A stretch of DNA of 64,000 nt, from contig NZ_JAGSOH010000020.1 in NCBI RefSeq assembly GCF_018139625.1, positions 1-64,000 on the forward strand, in the 5' to 3' direction. Source of the stretch: Actinospica acidithermotolerans (GTDB lineage Bacteria > Actinomycetota > Actinomycetes > Streptomycetales > Catenulisporaceae). The position numbers and the translations under genes are program-made. The notes below the pieces were generated by a model. The model worked only from the letters and a program-made list of their open reading frames with translations, had not been told where the DNA came from and did not search any database. Of the stretch, positions 17,601 through 25,479 are shown in pieces. The stretch's first letter is position 1, and every line of letters starts with the position of its first letter.

Positions 17601-18750
17601 ACTGCCCATCTTCCGTCGTAGGCGTGACGCCGATCTAACCCTTGATATCTACCGACGCCTTCCAGTGTTTTGGAATGAAGGCGAACGATCCGGTAACCCA
17701 TGGGGCGTCACATTCAAGAACCTCTTCAACATGACCGATGACTCGGACATCTTTCGCAGCCAGCATCAGCTTGAGGCCGAAGGATGGGAACGACGGGGCA
17801 ACGTCTTCTTAAAGGATCAAGAACGTATGCTCCCGCTATTTGAGGGCAAGATGCTCCATCACTATGACCACCGGTGGAATTCTTTTTATGGCGCCGCGGA
17901 CGACGATCGGGTGCGTCGTGTACCTGATGCGGCGAAGCACGACCCTGCCGAAGCAGCGATTCCGCGCTACTGGGTTGCTGACAAGGGCTCCGTAGCAACT
18001 CGCCGGAGAGGAGCGCACACAGAAATTCCTGGTGTAGAACTGCGGCTTGCTGACCTTCGTTGGCACCACGACTGGCTTCTCGGATGGCGCGATATCTGCC
18101 GCACAACTGATGAGCGCACGGCAATCCCAGCTTTCTTACCTCGCACAGCCGTCGGCCACACCTTTCCGCTTATGTTGCCGCGGGTTTCGCCATTCCTGAT
18201 CTCAATACTTATCGCCGCACAAAGCTCGCTTGTTTTCGACTTCGTGAGTCGACAGAAGATCAGCGACGCTCACATGAAGCTATTCGTCTGGAAGCAGCTT
18301 CCGGTACCGGATCCGAACATAATGGAGCCGCATAGAAGCTTCATCACGCCACGTGTCCTCGAGCTCGTTTACACCGCCTACGACATGGCCGCTCTCGCTC
18401 GAGACCTAGGCGACCAGGGCGAGCCGTTCTGCTGGGATGAGGATCGTCGGGCGCAGATCCGTGCCGAGTTGGACGCGTACTTCTTCCATCTCTACGGGAT
18501 CAGCCGCGAAGACGCGGACTACATTCTGGAGACCTTCCAGTCCGACTCCGGCGGCGGTCTGAAGAATAACGAGATCAACAAGTACGGCAAGTTCCGCACA
18601 AAGAAACTTGTGCTGGCCGAGTACAACCGAATGGCGCCCGCCAAGCCAGGCCTCGAGTCTCCCCTGCGCGACGGCGACAACTACACGTCGACCCTGTCCC
18701 CGGCGCCAGGATTCGGACCTCGACACCCGGCCTGTTCGGCAGCGGCCTGA
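14629..18750 (+). CDS. Eco57I/PglX/DrmMI-like adenine-specific DNA methyltransferase
   Basis: A 1,373-residue protein. The gamma-class methylase core has motif I DPACGSGHF from D514 and motif IV NPPW from N790, both intact, so N6-adenine methylation is expected. The ~450-residue N-terminal region and ~450-residue C-terminal region, which should hold target recognition, are typical of type IIG, BREX PglX and DISARM DrmMI enzymes. No separate PD-(D/E)xK site is obvious. Base composition drops from about 17,600 to 18,400 and at least three TTA leucine codons occur (in GRALHEP, VFLKDQ and AFLPRT), unlike the 5' half; the specificity region may have been exchanged. Third gene of the cassette; a strong stem-loop follows. 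Confidence 0.87.
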   Translation: MSATSRNQVSSAVHTVGGLLPNDMLTRIAEESVAGCEPATYHIIGTRTVRDEAERHWDYLKAIWRELREKLQPAPEAETPPDPTGTAVSDWIEPLFAELGYGRLTPLAATGIPADDGTKTFPVSHCWNHVPIHITAWNTTLDKRPGGPGTVPPQSLLQECLNRTDAHLWGMLTNGRQLRLLRDSNALASAAYVEFDLEAIFDGELLSEFVRLYRLAHVSRFEVPEKAAPAACWLEKWRLEAIETGTRALDHHRDGVQNAITTLGTGFLQHPANTALRRDLDVQKYHAALLRLAYRLIFLFVAEDRDALHPPNTPALARERYKVYFSTSRLRRLASRRRGTSHTDLYQTLRIVLDALSDEDGKPALGLPGLGGIFDNTEADAPLHGALISNAHLLEAVRHLSRVRDASSSRWRQVDYRNMGAEELGSIYESLLELVPQHSASDSTFELVDRLGNDRKKTGSYYTPASLIETLLDSTLDPVIDDAVKRGEQRASAEGKADASDAIIAELLSLTVCDPACGSGHFLVAAARRIAKRIAAVREANPEPTAESVRHALHEVVARCLYGVDLNPMAVDLAKMSLWIESLEPGKPLGFLDAHILHGNGLIGATPALLEAGIPDAAFKAIEGDDPKVAKTFAVQNEKERGKQESLFDIEVALTAANTAIAASARRITHAPADTLRDVRRQAAAYRELRRSPAYLRDCHIADVWCSAFVWRKTTDAPAPPTHDVFNALQKSPDIVTPDLVRDEVKRLHKQYQFFHWHLEFPEIFNVGEGTSSADPRTGWEGGFSCVVGNPPWDKVDFEDKKYFSVIEPSIASIAGTARRTRIQTWRTENPEAGNRYHEARRTVKGTFHFAGDSGSFPLCAKGLSVKGVNSLQTDQLFAERFATIAATDGRVGCIIPTAIATGAGAQYLFQDFTRRGAITSLYDFENRKPIFQGVDSRYKFCLLSLVGRALHEPKAQLAFFLMDTSDLRDSSRTFELSPDEIRLLNPNTGTLPIFRRRRDADLTLDIYRRLPVFWNEGERSGNPWGVTFKNLFNMTDDSDIFRSQHQLEAEGWERRGNVFLKDQERMLPLFEGKMLHHYDHRWNSFYGAADDDRVRRVPDAAKHDPAEAAIPRYWVADKGSVATRRRGAHTEIPGVELRLADLRWHHDWLLGWRDICRTTDERTAIPAFLPRTAVGHTFPLMLPRVSPFLISILIAAQSSLVFDFVSRQKISDAHMKLFVWKQLPVPDPNIMEPHRSFITPRVLELVYTAYDMAALARDLGDQGEPFCWDEDRRAQIRAELDAYFFHLYGISREDADYILETFQSDSGGGLKNNEINKYGKFRTKKLVLAEYNRMAPAKPGLESPLRDGDNYTSTLSPAPGFGPRHPACSAAA

Positions 18751-18760
18751 CCTCCGGGTA

Positions 18761-18814
18761 CGGACTGGTCAGCCGTACGCCACCGGGTTTGGTGGCGTAC
18801 GGCTGACCAGTCCG
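18761..18814. terminator. 24-bp perfect stem-loop between convergent genes
   Basis: CGGACTGGTCAGCCGTACGC plus four more bases (18761-18784) is the exact reverse complement of 18791-18814, with the 6-nt loop GGGTTT. There is no T-tract, as is usual for actinomycete terminators. It separates the methyltransferase end (18750) from the oppositely oriented HTH-methylase end (18821) and should stop transcription from both sides. Confidence 0.85.
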
Positions 18815-18820
18815 TCGTCG

Positions 18821-20491
18821 TCAGTCTTCGGATGCCGGTGGCTCTAGTGCTCCATTGCCGAGGCCTTCGCGTGCCAGGTTTAGCGCTTGAGTACTGAGTT
18901 CGGCCAGGCGGCGGGCGCGCTGTTCGAACTCGTTGAGAGCCCGGAAGGCGCTGCCATAGCGGCGCTGCTGCTCCACCGGCATCTGCGGAATCCGTGCCGC
19001 GCGCGTGTCCGTTCGGTAGGTGCCACTGGCGCTGGTTGAACGACGCGTGTTGCCGGGGCTGTGCAGGAATCCGCGCAGGAAATCCGTGTCGAGCTGCTCG
19101 CTCGTGGACGTGGGGTCGTCTGCCTCGAGATCGACGAGTCCCGCGCGGGCGAGTTCGGCAAGGCTAACGGCCGGCCCCTCGACTGTGCCTGTTCCGTCTC
19201 CGGGATCGAACTCGGGAAGAGATTGAAGCAGCTCGCGGGCCAGCGCGGTTAGTTCATGCCGGAGCTCGGCGTACTCGACGGGGTAGTCACGGTGCAGCGT
19301 GCCGACATAGCCGCCTGGCGACAGATCGACGGTCTCATCGAGCAGCTCGATCAGCGGTACCTCCGCTACCTGCGCCGGATCAGGATCCCATGGCCCGTCT
19401 GCGGCGTTAGTCGTGAGGTCTACCATGCGTACGTGACCGGCTGTGTCGGCCGGCGCTGTGGGGCGTTGCAGGTGCCAGATGTGGATGGGTTGCGCGTGGA
19501 CTGCGGACATGCCGGGGGGCAGGGCGGTGACTTGGGTCAAGGCGCCGCGGCGGACGAGTTCGGCGCGGATGCGCCGTCCGGCTTTGCGATAGGCGACCGA
19601 TGTGGGCATGACGATCAGCGCACGACCGCCGGGAGCCGTGTGGGCGTAGCAGTGTTGGAGCCAGGCGAGTTCGTTCTCAGCCCGTGAGGGTGTGCCCAGC
19701 TCCCAACGTGGGTCGAGGAGCAGCTGCTCGCGGCCCCAGTCCGGGGCGGCGGTGGGCGGATCGCATACCACGAGGTCGGCACGGAGGCTTGGCCACCGGT
19801 CGTCCCGCAGGGAGTCTCCGACCTCGACCTCGACGTCGGTCCGACCGGCCGCCAGGGCGCGGGCGCGTGTCAGAGCCGCGAGGCCCGGTTCCTTATCTTG
19901 GCCGCGCAGCACGACCGGGCGATTAGGCGCGGCGAGCGCAGCGGCAGACAGCAGCAGCGTTCCTGTGCCGCAGGCGGGATCCAGGATGACACTGGGCGGG
20001 GTACTGCTCGCGGCCAGGTGAGTGAGGGCCTTGATGAGAGGCGGCGGGGTGACACGGCCGGAGCCAGCTCGGCATTCCGCGTCCAGGAGCCGGTCGGCAA
20101 GGCCTGCGACAACTCCCGCGGCGCCGCTCTCGTCCGCGAGCTCGTCGACCATGGTCTGGATCTGCGTGCCGATTCCCGCCTCGTCGTTCTCGCTCAGATA
20201 TCGAGCGACGGCTGTCACTGCGGCGGTCATATCGTCGCCGAACTCGGCGCGCAGAGCCTGCCAAAGGCGTACCTCGCCCGTCACCTCGTTGCCCTTGTTC
20301 TGGCGCTTGAGCCACGCGCGGACCTCGCTGAGTGGAAAGAGCGGGCCGTTCGAGCCGCTGCGCACCGGCTGCGGAAAGTCGGAATGGCGCCGTCTCCAGT
20401 TGGACACCGCGGCCCTGGTCACCCCGGCCAGCCGGGCAACCTCAGCACTGGTGAGCAGGGGTTCCGCCATCGAACGAGCATCGCGTGTCAT
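18821..20491 (-). CDS. HTH plus N6-DNA methylase (HsdM-like) with altered motif IV and HsdS-like tail
   Basis: 556 residues from ATG 20491 (in-frame ATG 20470 is the alternative). An N-terminal MerR/XRE-like HTH (SAEVARLAGVTRAAVSNWRR, about 14-33) is followed by a helical HsdM domain, SAM-binding DPACGTGTLL from D171, and a motif IV that reads DPPT (244-247) in place of the expected aromatic (DPPF/Y/W). The C-terminal 60 residues (IPQMPVEQQRRYGSAF, then a long helix) look like the conserved end of HsdS half-subunits. No HsdR is adjacent. The lost aromatic suggests weak or absent methylation, so it could be a DNA-binding regulator or sensor. It is divergent from the HamA-like gene with a 132-bp shared promoter region. 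Confidence 0.8.
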   Translation of the reverse strand: MTRDARSMAEPLLTSAEVARLAGVTRAAVSNWRRRHSDFPQPVRSGSNGPLFPLSEVRAWLKRQNKGNEVTGEVRLWQALRAEFGDDMTAAVTAVARYLSENDEAGIGTQIQTMVDELADESGAAGVVAGLADRLLDAECRAGSGRVTPPPLIKALTHLAASSTPPSVILDPACGTGTLLLSAAALAAPNRPVVLRGQDKEPGLAALTRARALAAGRTDVEVEVGDSLRDDRWPSLRADLVVCDPPTAAPDWGREQLLLDPRWELGTPSRAENELAWLQHCYAHTAPGGRALIVMPTSVAYRKAGRRIRAELVRRGALTQVTALPPGMSAVHAQPIHIWHLQRPTAPADTAGHVRMVDLTTNAADGPWDPDPAQVAEVPLIELLDETVDLSPGGYVGTLHRDYPVEYAELRHELTALARELLQSLPEFDPGDGTGTVEGPAVSLAELARAGLVDLEADDPTSTSEQLDTDFLRGFLHSPGNTRRSTSASGTYRTDTRAARIPQMPVEQQRRYGSAFRALNEFEQRARRLAELSTQALNLAREGLGNGALEPPASED

Positions 20492-20623
20492 GCCCCAAGT
20501 GTACACGCGCAGCCTACATGACTCCATGGGAGACATGTGTTTGCAGCGTAAACGCATAGCGTGTGCTCTAATGGAGTAAAGGCCGCGGAGCGCGGCTCGT
20601 GCTAGAACGGGATGGGAGGGTCG
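20492..20623. promoter_or_regulatory. divergent promoter region with small inverted repeats
   Basis: This 132-bp gap drives both the HTH-methylase and the HamA-like gene. It contains ACTCCAT (20521-20527) matched by ATGGAGT (20571-20577), and a compact palindrome GCGT-AA-ACGC (20536-20545) between them. The HTH domain of the methylase is a natural candidate to bind here. No consensus -35/-10 pair is convincing. Confidence 0.4.
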
Positions 20624-21406
20624 ATGCTGGATCGATGGCTCGGCCGCGAACGTCGGCGCCAGATCTCGCCGATGCTGGATCTGTGCGAGGTTCTGGTCGA
20701 CGACGGACTCGACGAGGCGGACGTCCAAGAAGCCCTCGGCCGCGAGCTGGCGCGCAACTATCTCAACCCTGCGGAGCGGGCCGTCCTCGTCGACGTGTTC
20801 GCCGACCTCGGCCTCGACGCCATGGCCAGGCAGCTGGCTGCGAGCAAGCTGCCGACCTCGGTGGCGGTGCGCCACGGCGACTTCGGCGAGGCGCTGACCG
20901 GCGTCTTATTCCGGCGGGTGCGCCGGTACTGCGTGCCGATCATGAAGCTGCGCTATAAGCACCGGCCGAACCAGCCGGTGCAGAGCTGCGACTTGATCGC
21001 ATTCCGGCTCACGCGATCGCCCCAGGTGGTGGCGGCGCCAGAAGTGAAGACCCGCACCAGCAAGAGGTTGGGCATCGGCGAGGAGGCGGCCGTAAGCCTC
21101 GAGTCGGCCATCGCGACGTTGCCCTCGGCGATCCAGTTCGCTGCCGCCCGCCTGCTCGAGGCGGGGCACGCCGCGATCGGATCGCGGATCATGATGCTGC
21201 TTGCCGCGGACTATGTCCTCGAACGTCACATCGTCTTGGTGCATGACGAGGACCTGTGGGACGAGCGGATCGTGAGCCGCACTGATGCGGCTGTGCGTGA
21301 GAAGACGGATGCGACCGTGATCCGGGTCAAGGGCCTGAAGGACACGATCGCCTCAGCCTATGACGCGGTGCCCCAAGCCGTCGTCGCTGTGGGAGTCGGC
21401 CGATGA
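20624..21406 (+). CDS. hamA: Hachiman HamA-like nuclease (DUF1837)
   Basis: 260 residues from ATG 20624, preferred over ATG 20612 because GGGAGGG lies just upstream of it. The core has the DUF1837 pattern: conserved G-E (E89) in GDFGEALTGVLF, a strand KLRYKHRPN, an acidic residue D123 in CDLIAF, and E140-V-K142. This D...ExK set is the PD-(D/E)xK site of HamA, the DNase effector of the Hachiman phage-defence system. It overlaps the helicase start by ATGA, as expected for a HamAB operon. A TTA leucine codon occurs at residue 95. Family assignment is from pattern recognition; divergence from canonical HamA is considerable. Confidence 0.72.
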   Translation: MLDRWLGRERRRQISPMLDLCEVLVDDGLDEADVQEALGRELARNYLNPAERAVLVDVFADLGLDAMARQLAASKLPTSVAVRHGDFGEALTGVLFRRVRRYCVPIMKLRYKHRPNQPVQSCDLIAFRLTRSPQVVAAPEVKTRTSKRLGIGEEAAVSLESAIATLPSAIQFAAARLLEAGHAAIGSRIMMLLAADYVLERHIVLVHDEDLWDERIVSRTDAAVREKTDATVIRVKGLKDTIASAYDAVPQAVVAVGVGR

Positions 21407-24400
21407 ACGCGGTGCGCGATTACGGCGGCCGGATTCGGCGCGCCGGGGCCGCGGCGTTCGCCGCGGCCGGCCGCTCGACTTGGCGGCGTCAACTTCGCTC
21501 GGCGACATTGCTCGGCCAGGTTCGACGGCCCGGAGAGTCCGAACCGGTGTACACCTTCGATGAGGTCAAGCTGCGCAGCGCCACCGACCTCGCCCGCCAA
21601 GGCGAGCTCACCCGCACGGCCCGCGAGCGGCGGCGCGAGCCCGGGCAGCTGCCCCAGATCGCCCAGACCTATGCGGACCTGGCCGAGCGCCGCCCGCCGG
21701 GCTCGGCGGAGCGCGCCGAACTGCTGGCGTTGGCCGCATCGACCTGGAGCCTGGCCGGCTATCAGGCGAACGCCGCCGCGCTGGCCGCGTCTTACCTCGG
21801 TGAAGTCCGGGCCGCGGCGGGTGAGTCAGAGGTCCGCGAGCCGCGCGCAAGCGAGCTGGCGGCCGCGGCGATCCCGGAGCTGGTGGGCGCGATCCTGGCA
21901 CGCGATGTCAGCGCCGTCGCCAGGCTGGGTGCGTCGACGCGAGAAAGCGCCGTAGGGTTCGAAGCGATGCTGCTCGATGAGGCACGCGGCACAGGGCCGG
22001 ACGAGACCGATGCGGCCATGCTCGCCGTGTACGCGCTCACCGGCCGGGCAGCACGCAGGCTCTCCCAGTTCTGGCGCACCGGATTGCTCGAGGCCGGCCG
22101 CGCTGCGGCAGACGATCTCGAGACTGCACGCGGCCTGGTGCTAAACGCGGGCGTGGTCGATACCTGGGTCTTACTCGACAACCTCGTGCACGTGGTTGAG
22201 GACATGGTGGCGACCTCCCCCTGGCGGCTGCTGCGCCGCGCCGGAAGCTGGAACGCATTGTGGCACCAGTATTTGCGCGTTCTTGTCGCTGCGCAGCGTG
22301 CGGTGGTGCAGGTTTGGCCATCTCAGCAGCGCGTGCTCGATGCCGGGCTGCTGGATCGGGATCGGACCAACCTGACCGTGACGATGCCGACGTCTGCGGG
22401 CAAGACCCACCTCGCCGAGTGGGCGATCCTGCACGCCCTCGCAGGCTCCACCGACGGCTTCGAGTCCCCGCTGGCGGTGTATCTCGTGCCGAGCCGAGCC
22501 CTGGCCGGGCAGGTCGAACACGATCTCGAAGGCCACCTGTCCGCGGTGGGCCTGCGCGTCTCAGCACTCTTCGGCGGATTCGAGCACGCCGCGTTCGAAG
22601 ACCATCTCGTGGCTACGACCGACGTTCTGGTTGCCACCAGCGAGAAGTTCGACCTGCTGCTGCGCAACGACCCGACGATCACCAGACGCCTGGCCCTGCT
22701 GGTGATCGATGAAGGCCACCTGGTCGGCGACCACTACGGCGAGCGCGGACTGCGCCTGGAGATGCTCCTGACTCGGGTGCGCCGGACGATTCCCGCGGCT
22801 CGGATCCTGCTGCTGTCCGCCGTGCTGCCGAATCCGAGCGACCTCGCGGACTGGCTCGATCCCGGCCGAGCGCATCTGGCCAGCGTCGATTGGACCCCTT
22901 CACGCCTACGGATGGGTGTGTTCACCTGGCGCGGCCCGGCGCGCGAAGGACAGCAAGGGTTCGTCGAATACCGAGCCACGGACGTCGAGGCGGGCTTCTT
23001 CGTCCCGTACGTTCTTACCCGCACCGTACCCAAACGCTCGGCGCTCTACCCGAAGGAACGCAAGGACATCGCCGCCGAGCTCGCCGTGCACTACCAGCGA
23101 CTCGGCCCGGTGCTCATTTCCGTTCCGACCAAGCCGTCGGTCTCGGCCACCGCCCGAGCCGTGGACCGCGCAGTACGCGCAGCCGGGTTGAGCCTCGGTG
23201 CTAACGAGGGTGGCGGGCTTCCGCCCGAGGTGGTCGAGGAGCGTGGACGGCTGCACCAGCTCGTCCTCCAGTACTGCGGCAGCGGGCACGAGCTGGAAAC
23301 TCTTGTTGCGGCGGGCATCGGGTACCACCACGCCGATGTTCCCGAAGCAGTGCGTCAGGGTATCGAGCGCGCCTACCGCTGCGGCGCGCTGCGGGTGCTG
23401 TGCGCCACCAGCACCCTGAGCCAGGGGGTTAACCTGCCGACCAAGACCGTGCTGGTGTCCGGCACCTCGCGCCAGGGTGTCCCCGTCTCCATCCGGGAGT
23501 TTCTCAACACCGCGGGTCGCGCGGGGAGACCGTTTCGCGAGAGCGAAGGTCACGTGATCCTCGTCGCCACCGACGCAGCCGAGGCTGAAGATCTGCGTGA
23601 GCGTTACCTCGACGACCCCTGGCTCGAGCCGGTCGAGTCGCACCTCGTGCAGCTCTACCGGGCCCTCGTCGCGGCCAGGATCGACCCCGAGGCGCCGGAC
23701 CAGTCCCATCCGCTTCTCGAGCTCGACCCGGACGAGCCGACCGCGCACGATGCCGCGCTGCAGGCGCTCGACCTGCAGCTACTGGCCGCGCTCATGGAGG
23801 AAGCGGTGGACACCGGCGACGAGGAGCTGGTCACCAGCGGCATCCAAAAGGTGCTCGGCGACACCCTCGCTGCCGTGCAGCTCGGGGCCGAGCCGATGGC
23901 GGCCGGAGCCCTGCGGCAGGTGGCCGCTCATCGCGTGCGCGCCGTGATCGCCCGCGTGCCCGACCCGCAGCTACGCGCCGCGTTTCTCCGTACCGGGCTG
24001 AGCCTGCGCGGCAACGAAGCAGCCCTCGAAGCCGCGCGCGCCCTGCACGCCGTCATCACCCAGGACCCGACTCTGCTCGAACACGACCAGCGGCATCGAC
24101 TGATCAACCTGGCCATCGCCTTCGCCTGCACCATCCCCGAGGTGAGCCGCGCCGCCGAGGAATCACATGTCACGCTCGATGCCGTACCCGCATTGGCCAG
24201 TGATTGGATCGGCGGGCTGGCGATCGACCAGCTGCGTGACGGGCATGTCGACAGGCTCGCCGTGAGCGACCCGATGCGTTTCGCAACCGTCCTTGATCGG
24301 CTGATCACAAAAGAGTTGGCCTGGGCGCTGTCCGCCCTGCTCCATCTGCTCGAGCATGCGTGCGCGCAGCCGCTGACACCTGTGCTCGAAGCGCTGCCAG

Positions 24401-24990
24401 CCATGGCGAAATATGGGGTGGACTCTCCCGCCGCGTGCTTCGCCTCCGCCATCGGGGTGCGCGACCGCGGCGACGCTATCGGCCTGGGCGAACTATGCCC
24501 GATCGAGGCCTCAACCTCCTTTCGGGCGTTTCTGTACTGGGTAGGCACCGACGCGCCCTGGAATACCTCTGGTTTGAGCCCTGACACGCTCGCTCGGCTC
24601 GCCGGACATGCCGCGACGCTCGCCGCTCCTCGCGCGCTGCTCGCGTTCGTCGCCGGGCGCATCCGCACGATCAGCGTCCCGCTCGTGCCCGCACAAGGCG
24701 GCTTGGGCTCGGATCCCGCGCCACGCAACGGCGCCCCGCTTCGCCTACACCGCGAGCACGACCAGGCCAACGGTCCCGACACGATCGCTGTGACCGACGA
24801 GAGCACGCGGACGCTGGGACGCCTCGACCCCGCCTACTCCCGCGTCCTCGCACCGCTGATGGACAATGACGCGCTCCTTGCGAGCGCAAGTTACATCGAT
24901 CCGCCTGCATACACCCCCAGACTTCAAGACCGCCGACCGCGCGTCCTCGTCCGCGCTGAGCAACTGGGCATCGCCAGGCTGGTGAGATAG
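21403..24990 (+). CDS. hamB: Hachiman HamB-like superfamily 2 helicase
   Basis: 1,195 residues. The first ~290 residues are helical and of unknown function. Helicase motifs: TSAGKT (K334, T335), VIDEGH (D436-H439), LLSAVLPNP, and AGRAGRP (R706, R709), i.e. a Ski2/Brr2-like DEAD/DEAH helicase. The ~500-residue C-terminal region is helical with no assigned motif. It starts in the ATGA overlap with the HamA-like gene, so they are translationally coupled. A TTA codon lies at residue 257. In Hachiman, HamB senses DNA damage and holds HamA inactive. The segment from residue 828 to about 1,095 is duplicated without visible change at 38809-39611. Confidence 0.75.
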   Translation: MNAVRDYGGRIRRAGAAAFAAAGRSTWRRQLRSATLLGQVRRPGESEPVYTFDEVKLRSATDLARQGELTRTARERRREPGQLPQIAQTYADLAERRPPGSAERAELLALAASTWSLAGYQANAAALAASYLGEVRAAAGESEVREPRASELAAAAIPELVGAILARDVSAVARLGASTRESAVGFEAMLLDEARGTGPDETDAAMLAVYALTGRAARRLSQFWRTGLLEAGRAAADDLETARGLVLNAGVVDTWVLLDNLVHVVEDMVATSPWRLLRRAGSWNALWHQYLRVLVAAQRAVVQVWPSQQRVLDAGLLDRDRTNLTVTMPTSAGKTHLAEWAILHALAGSTDGFESPLAVYLVPSRALAGQVEHDLEGHLSAVGLRVSALFGGFEHAAFEDHLVATTDVLVATSEKFDLLLRNDPTITRRLALLVIDEGHLVGDHYGERGLRLEMLLTRVRRTIPAARILLLSAVLPNPSDLADWLDPGRAHLASVDWTPSRLRMGVFTWRGPAREGQQGFVEYRATDVEAGFFVPYVLTRTVPKRSALYPKERKDIAAELAVHYQRLGPVLISVPTKPSVSATARAVDRAVRAAGLSLGANEGGGLPPEVVEERGRLHQLVLQYCGSGHELETLVAAGIGYHHADVPEAVRQGIERAYRCGALRVLCATSTLSQGVNLPTKTVLVSGTSRQGVPVSIREFLNTAGRAGRPFRESEGHVILVATDAAEAEDLRERYLDDPWLEPVESHLVQLYRALVAARIDPEAPDQSHPLLELDPDEPTAHDAALQALDLQLLAALMEEAVDTGDEELVTSGIQKVLGDTLAAVQLGAEPMAAGALRQVAAHRVRAVIARVPDPQLRAAFLRTGLSLRGNEAALEAARALHAVITQDPTLLEHDQRHRLINLAIAFACTIPEVSRAAEESHVTLDAVPALASDWIGGLAIDQLRDGHVDRLAVSDPMRFATVLDRLITKELAWALSALLHLLEHACAQPLTPVLEALPAMAKYGVDSPAACFASAIGVRDRGDAIGLGELCPIEASTSFRAFLYWVGTDAPWNTSGLSPDTLARLAGHAATLAAPRALLAFVAGRIRTISVPLVPAQGGLGSDPAPRNGAPLRLHREHDQANGPDTIAVTDESTRTLGRLDPAYSRVLAPLMDNDALLASASYIDPPAYTPRLQDRRPRVLVRAEQLGIARLVR
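23884..24686 (+). repeat. 803-bp direct repeat, copy 1 (inside hamB-like gene)
   Basis: By eye this block matches 38809-39611 with constant offset 14,925 and no difference seen at the positions checked; the two encoded peptides are identical throughout. The match begins at GGGGCCGAGCC and stops at GCTCGT; beyond that the two copies still resemble each other but are clearly diverged. Confidence 0.93.
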
Positions 24991-25019
24991 GGCGGCGGAT
25001 GGGCCGAGGACTGATCGGT

Positions 25020-25190
25020 GCCTCAGCTGCCAGTTCCCGCCGCGAAGCGGTAGCGGAAAAGCAGGCCTTGGCCTTTTAGTCCGCTCACCTCGGCCTCCGT
25101 CCGGGGTGAGCGGAGCGAGCATCAACGCCGCGTACAGTGCGCTCTCCAGGCTTTTGACGGCGGTCAAGATCAGCACCTTGTAGCACTCGC
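25020..25190 (-). pseudogene. remnant of the 3' end of a HATPase-DUF3883 gene
   Basis: Read on the minus strand, this encodes KVLILTAVKSLESALYAALM then LAPLTPDGG, homologous to KVLIISGVKSPEGARFAALM and PNPLTPAG at the end of the large protein at 39929-45157, followed by a frameshift into the counterpart of its last residues. Everything upstream of the KVL segment is missing. It stands convergent to the hamB-like gene exactly as the intact gene stands to the decayed helicase copy. Confidence 0.75.
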
Positions 25191-25479
25191 GGTACCAAAC
25201 AGGGCCGTGGCCGGACCCATCGCTCCCCGGGCGAGGACCCCAGGCCTGTCCGTGGAGAGGTGGTTCAACGGCAGCAGACGCACTGTCGGTCGTGGACCCG
25301 TCGACGGTTGCGCCGCCGGCTCCGTGGCGACCACGTCAACGGGACGCGAACCGGATGAAGACAGCGGCCCGCTAGATCAGATGCCTGCTTCGCCTCCGCC
25401 AACGGTCGGCGATACGATCACTACTTGGCTTAGGCGCGGCGTCGGCTGCCGCATCGCATCGGCCGGATCGGAGTAAAGC
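25191..25479. other. intergenic stretch before the NucS-like gene
   Basis: Nothing convincing. A short open frame at 25207-25476 lacks a ribosome site and has atypical composition. Promoter of the nuclease gene is expected here. Confidence 0.4.

Noticed and set aside
25207-25476. 89-codon frame before the NucS-like gene
   Set aside because: No ribosome site, atypical composition and no coding-type third-position bias.
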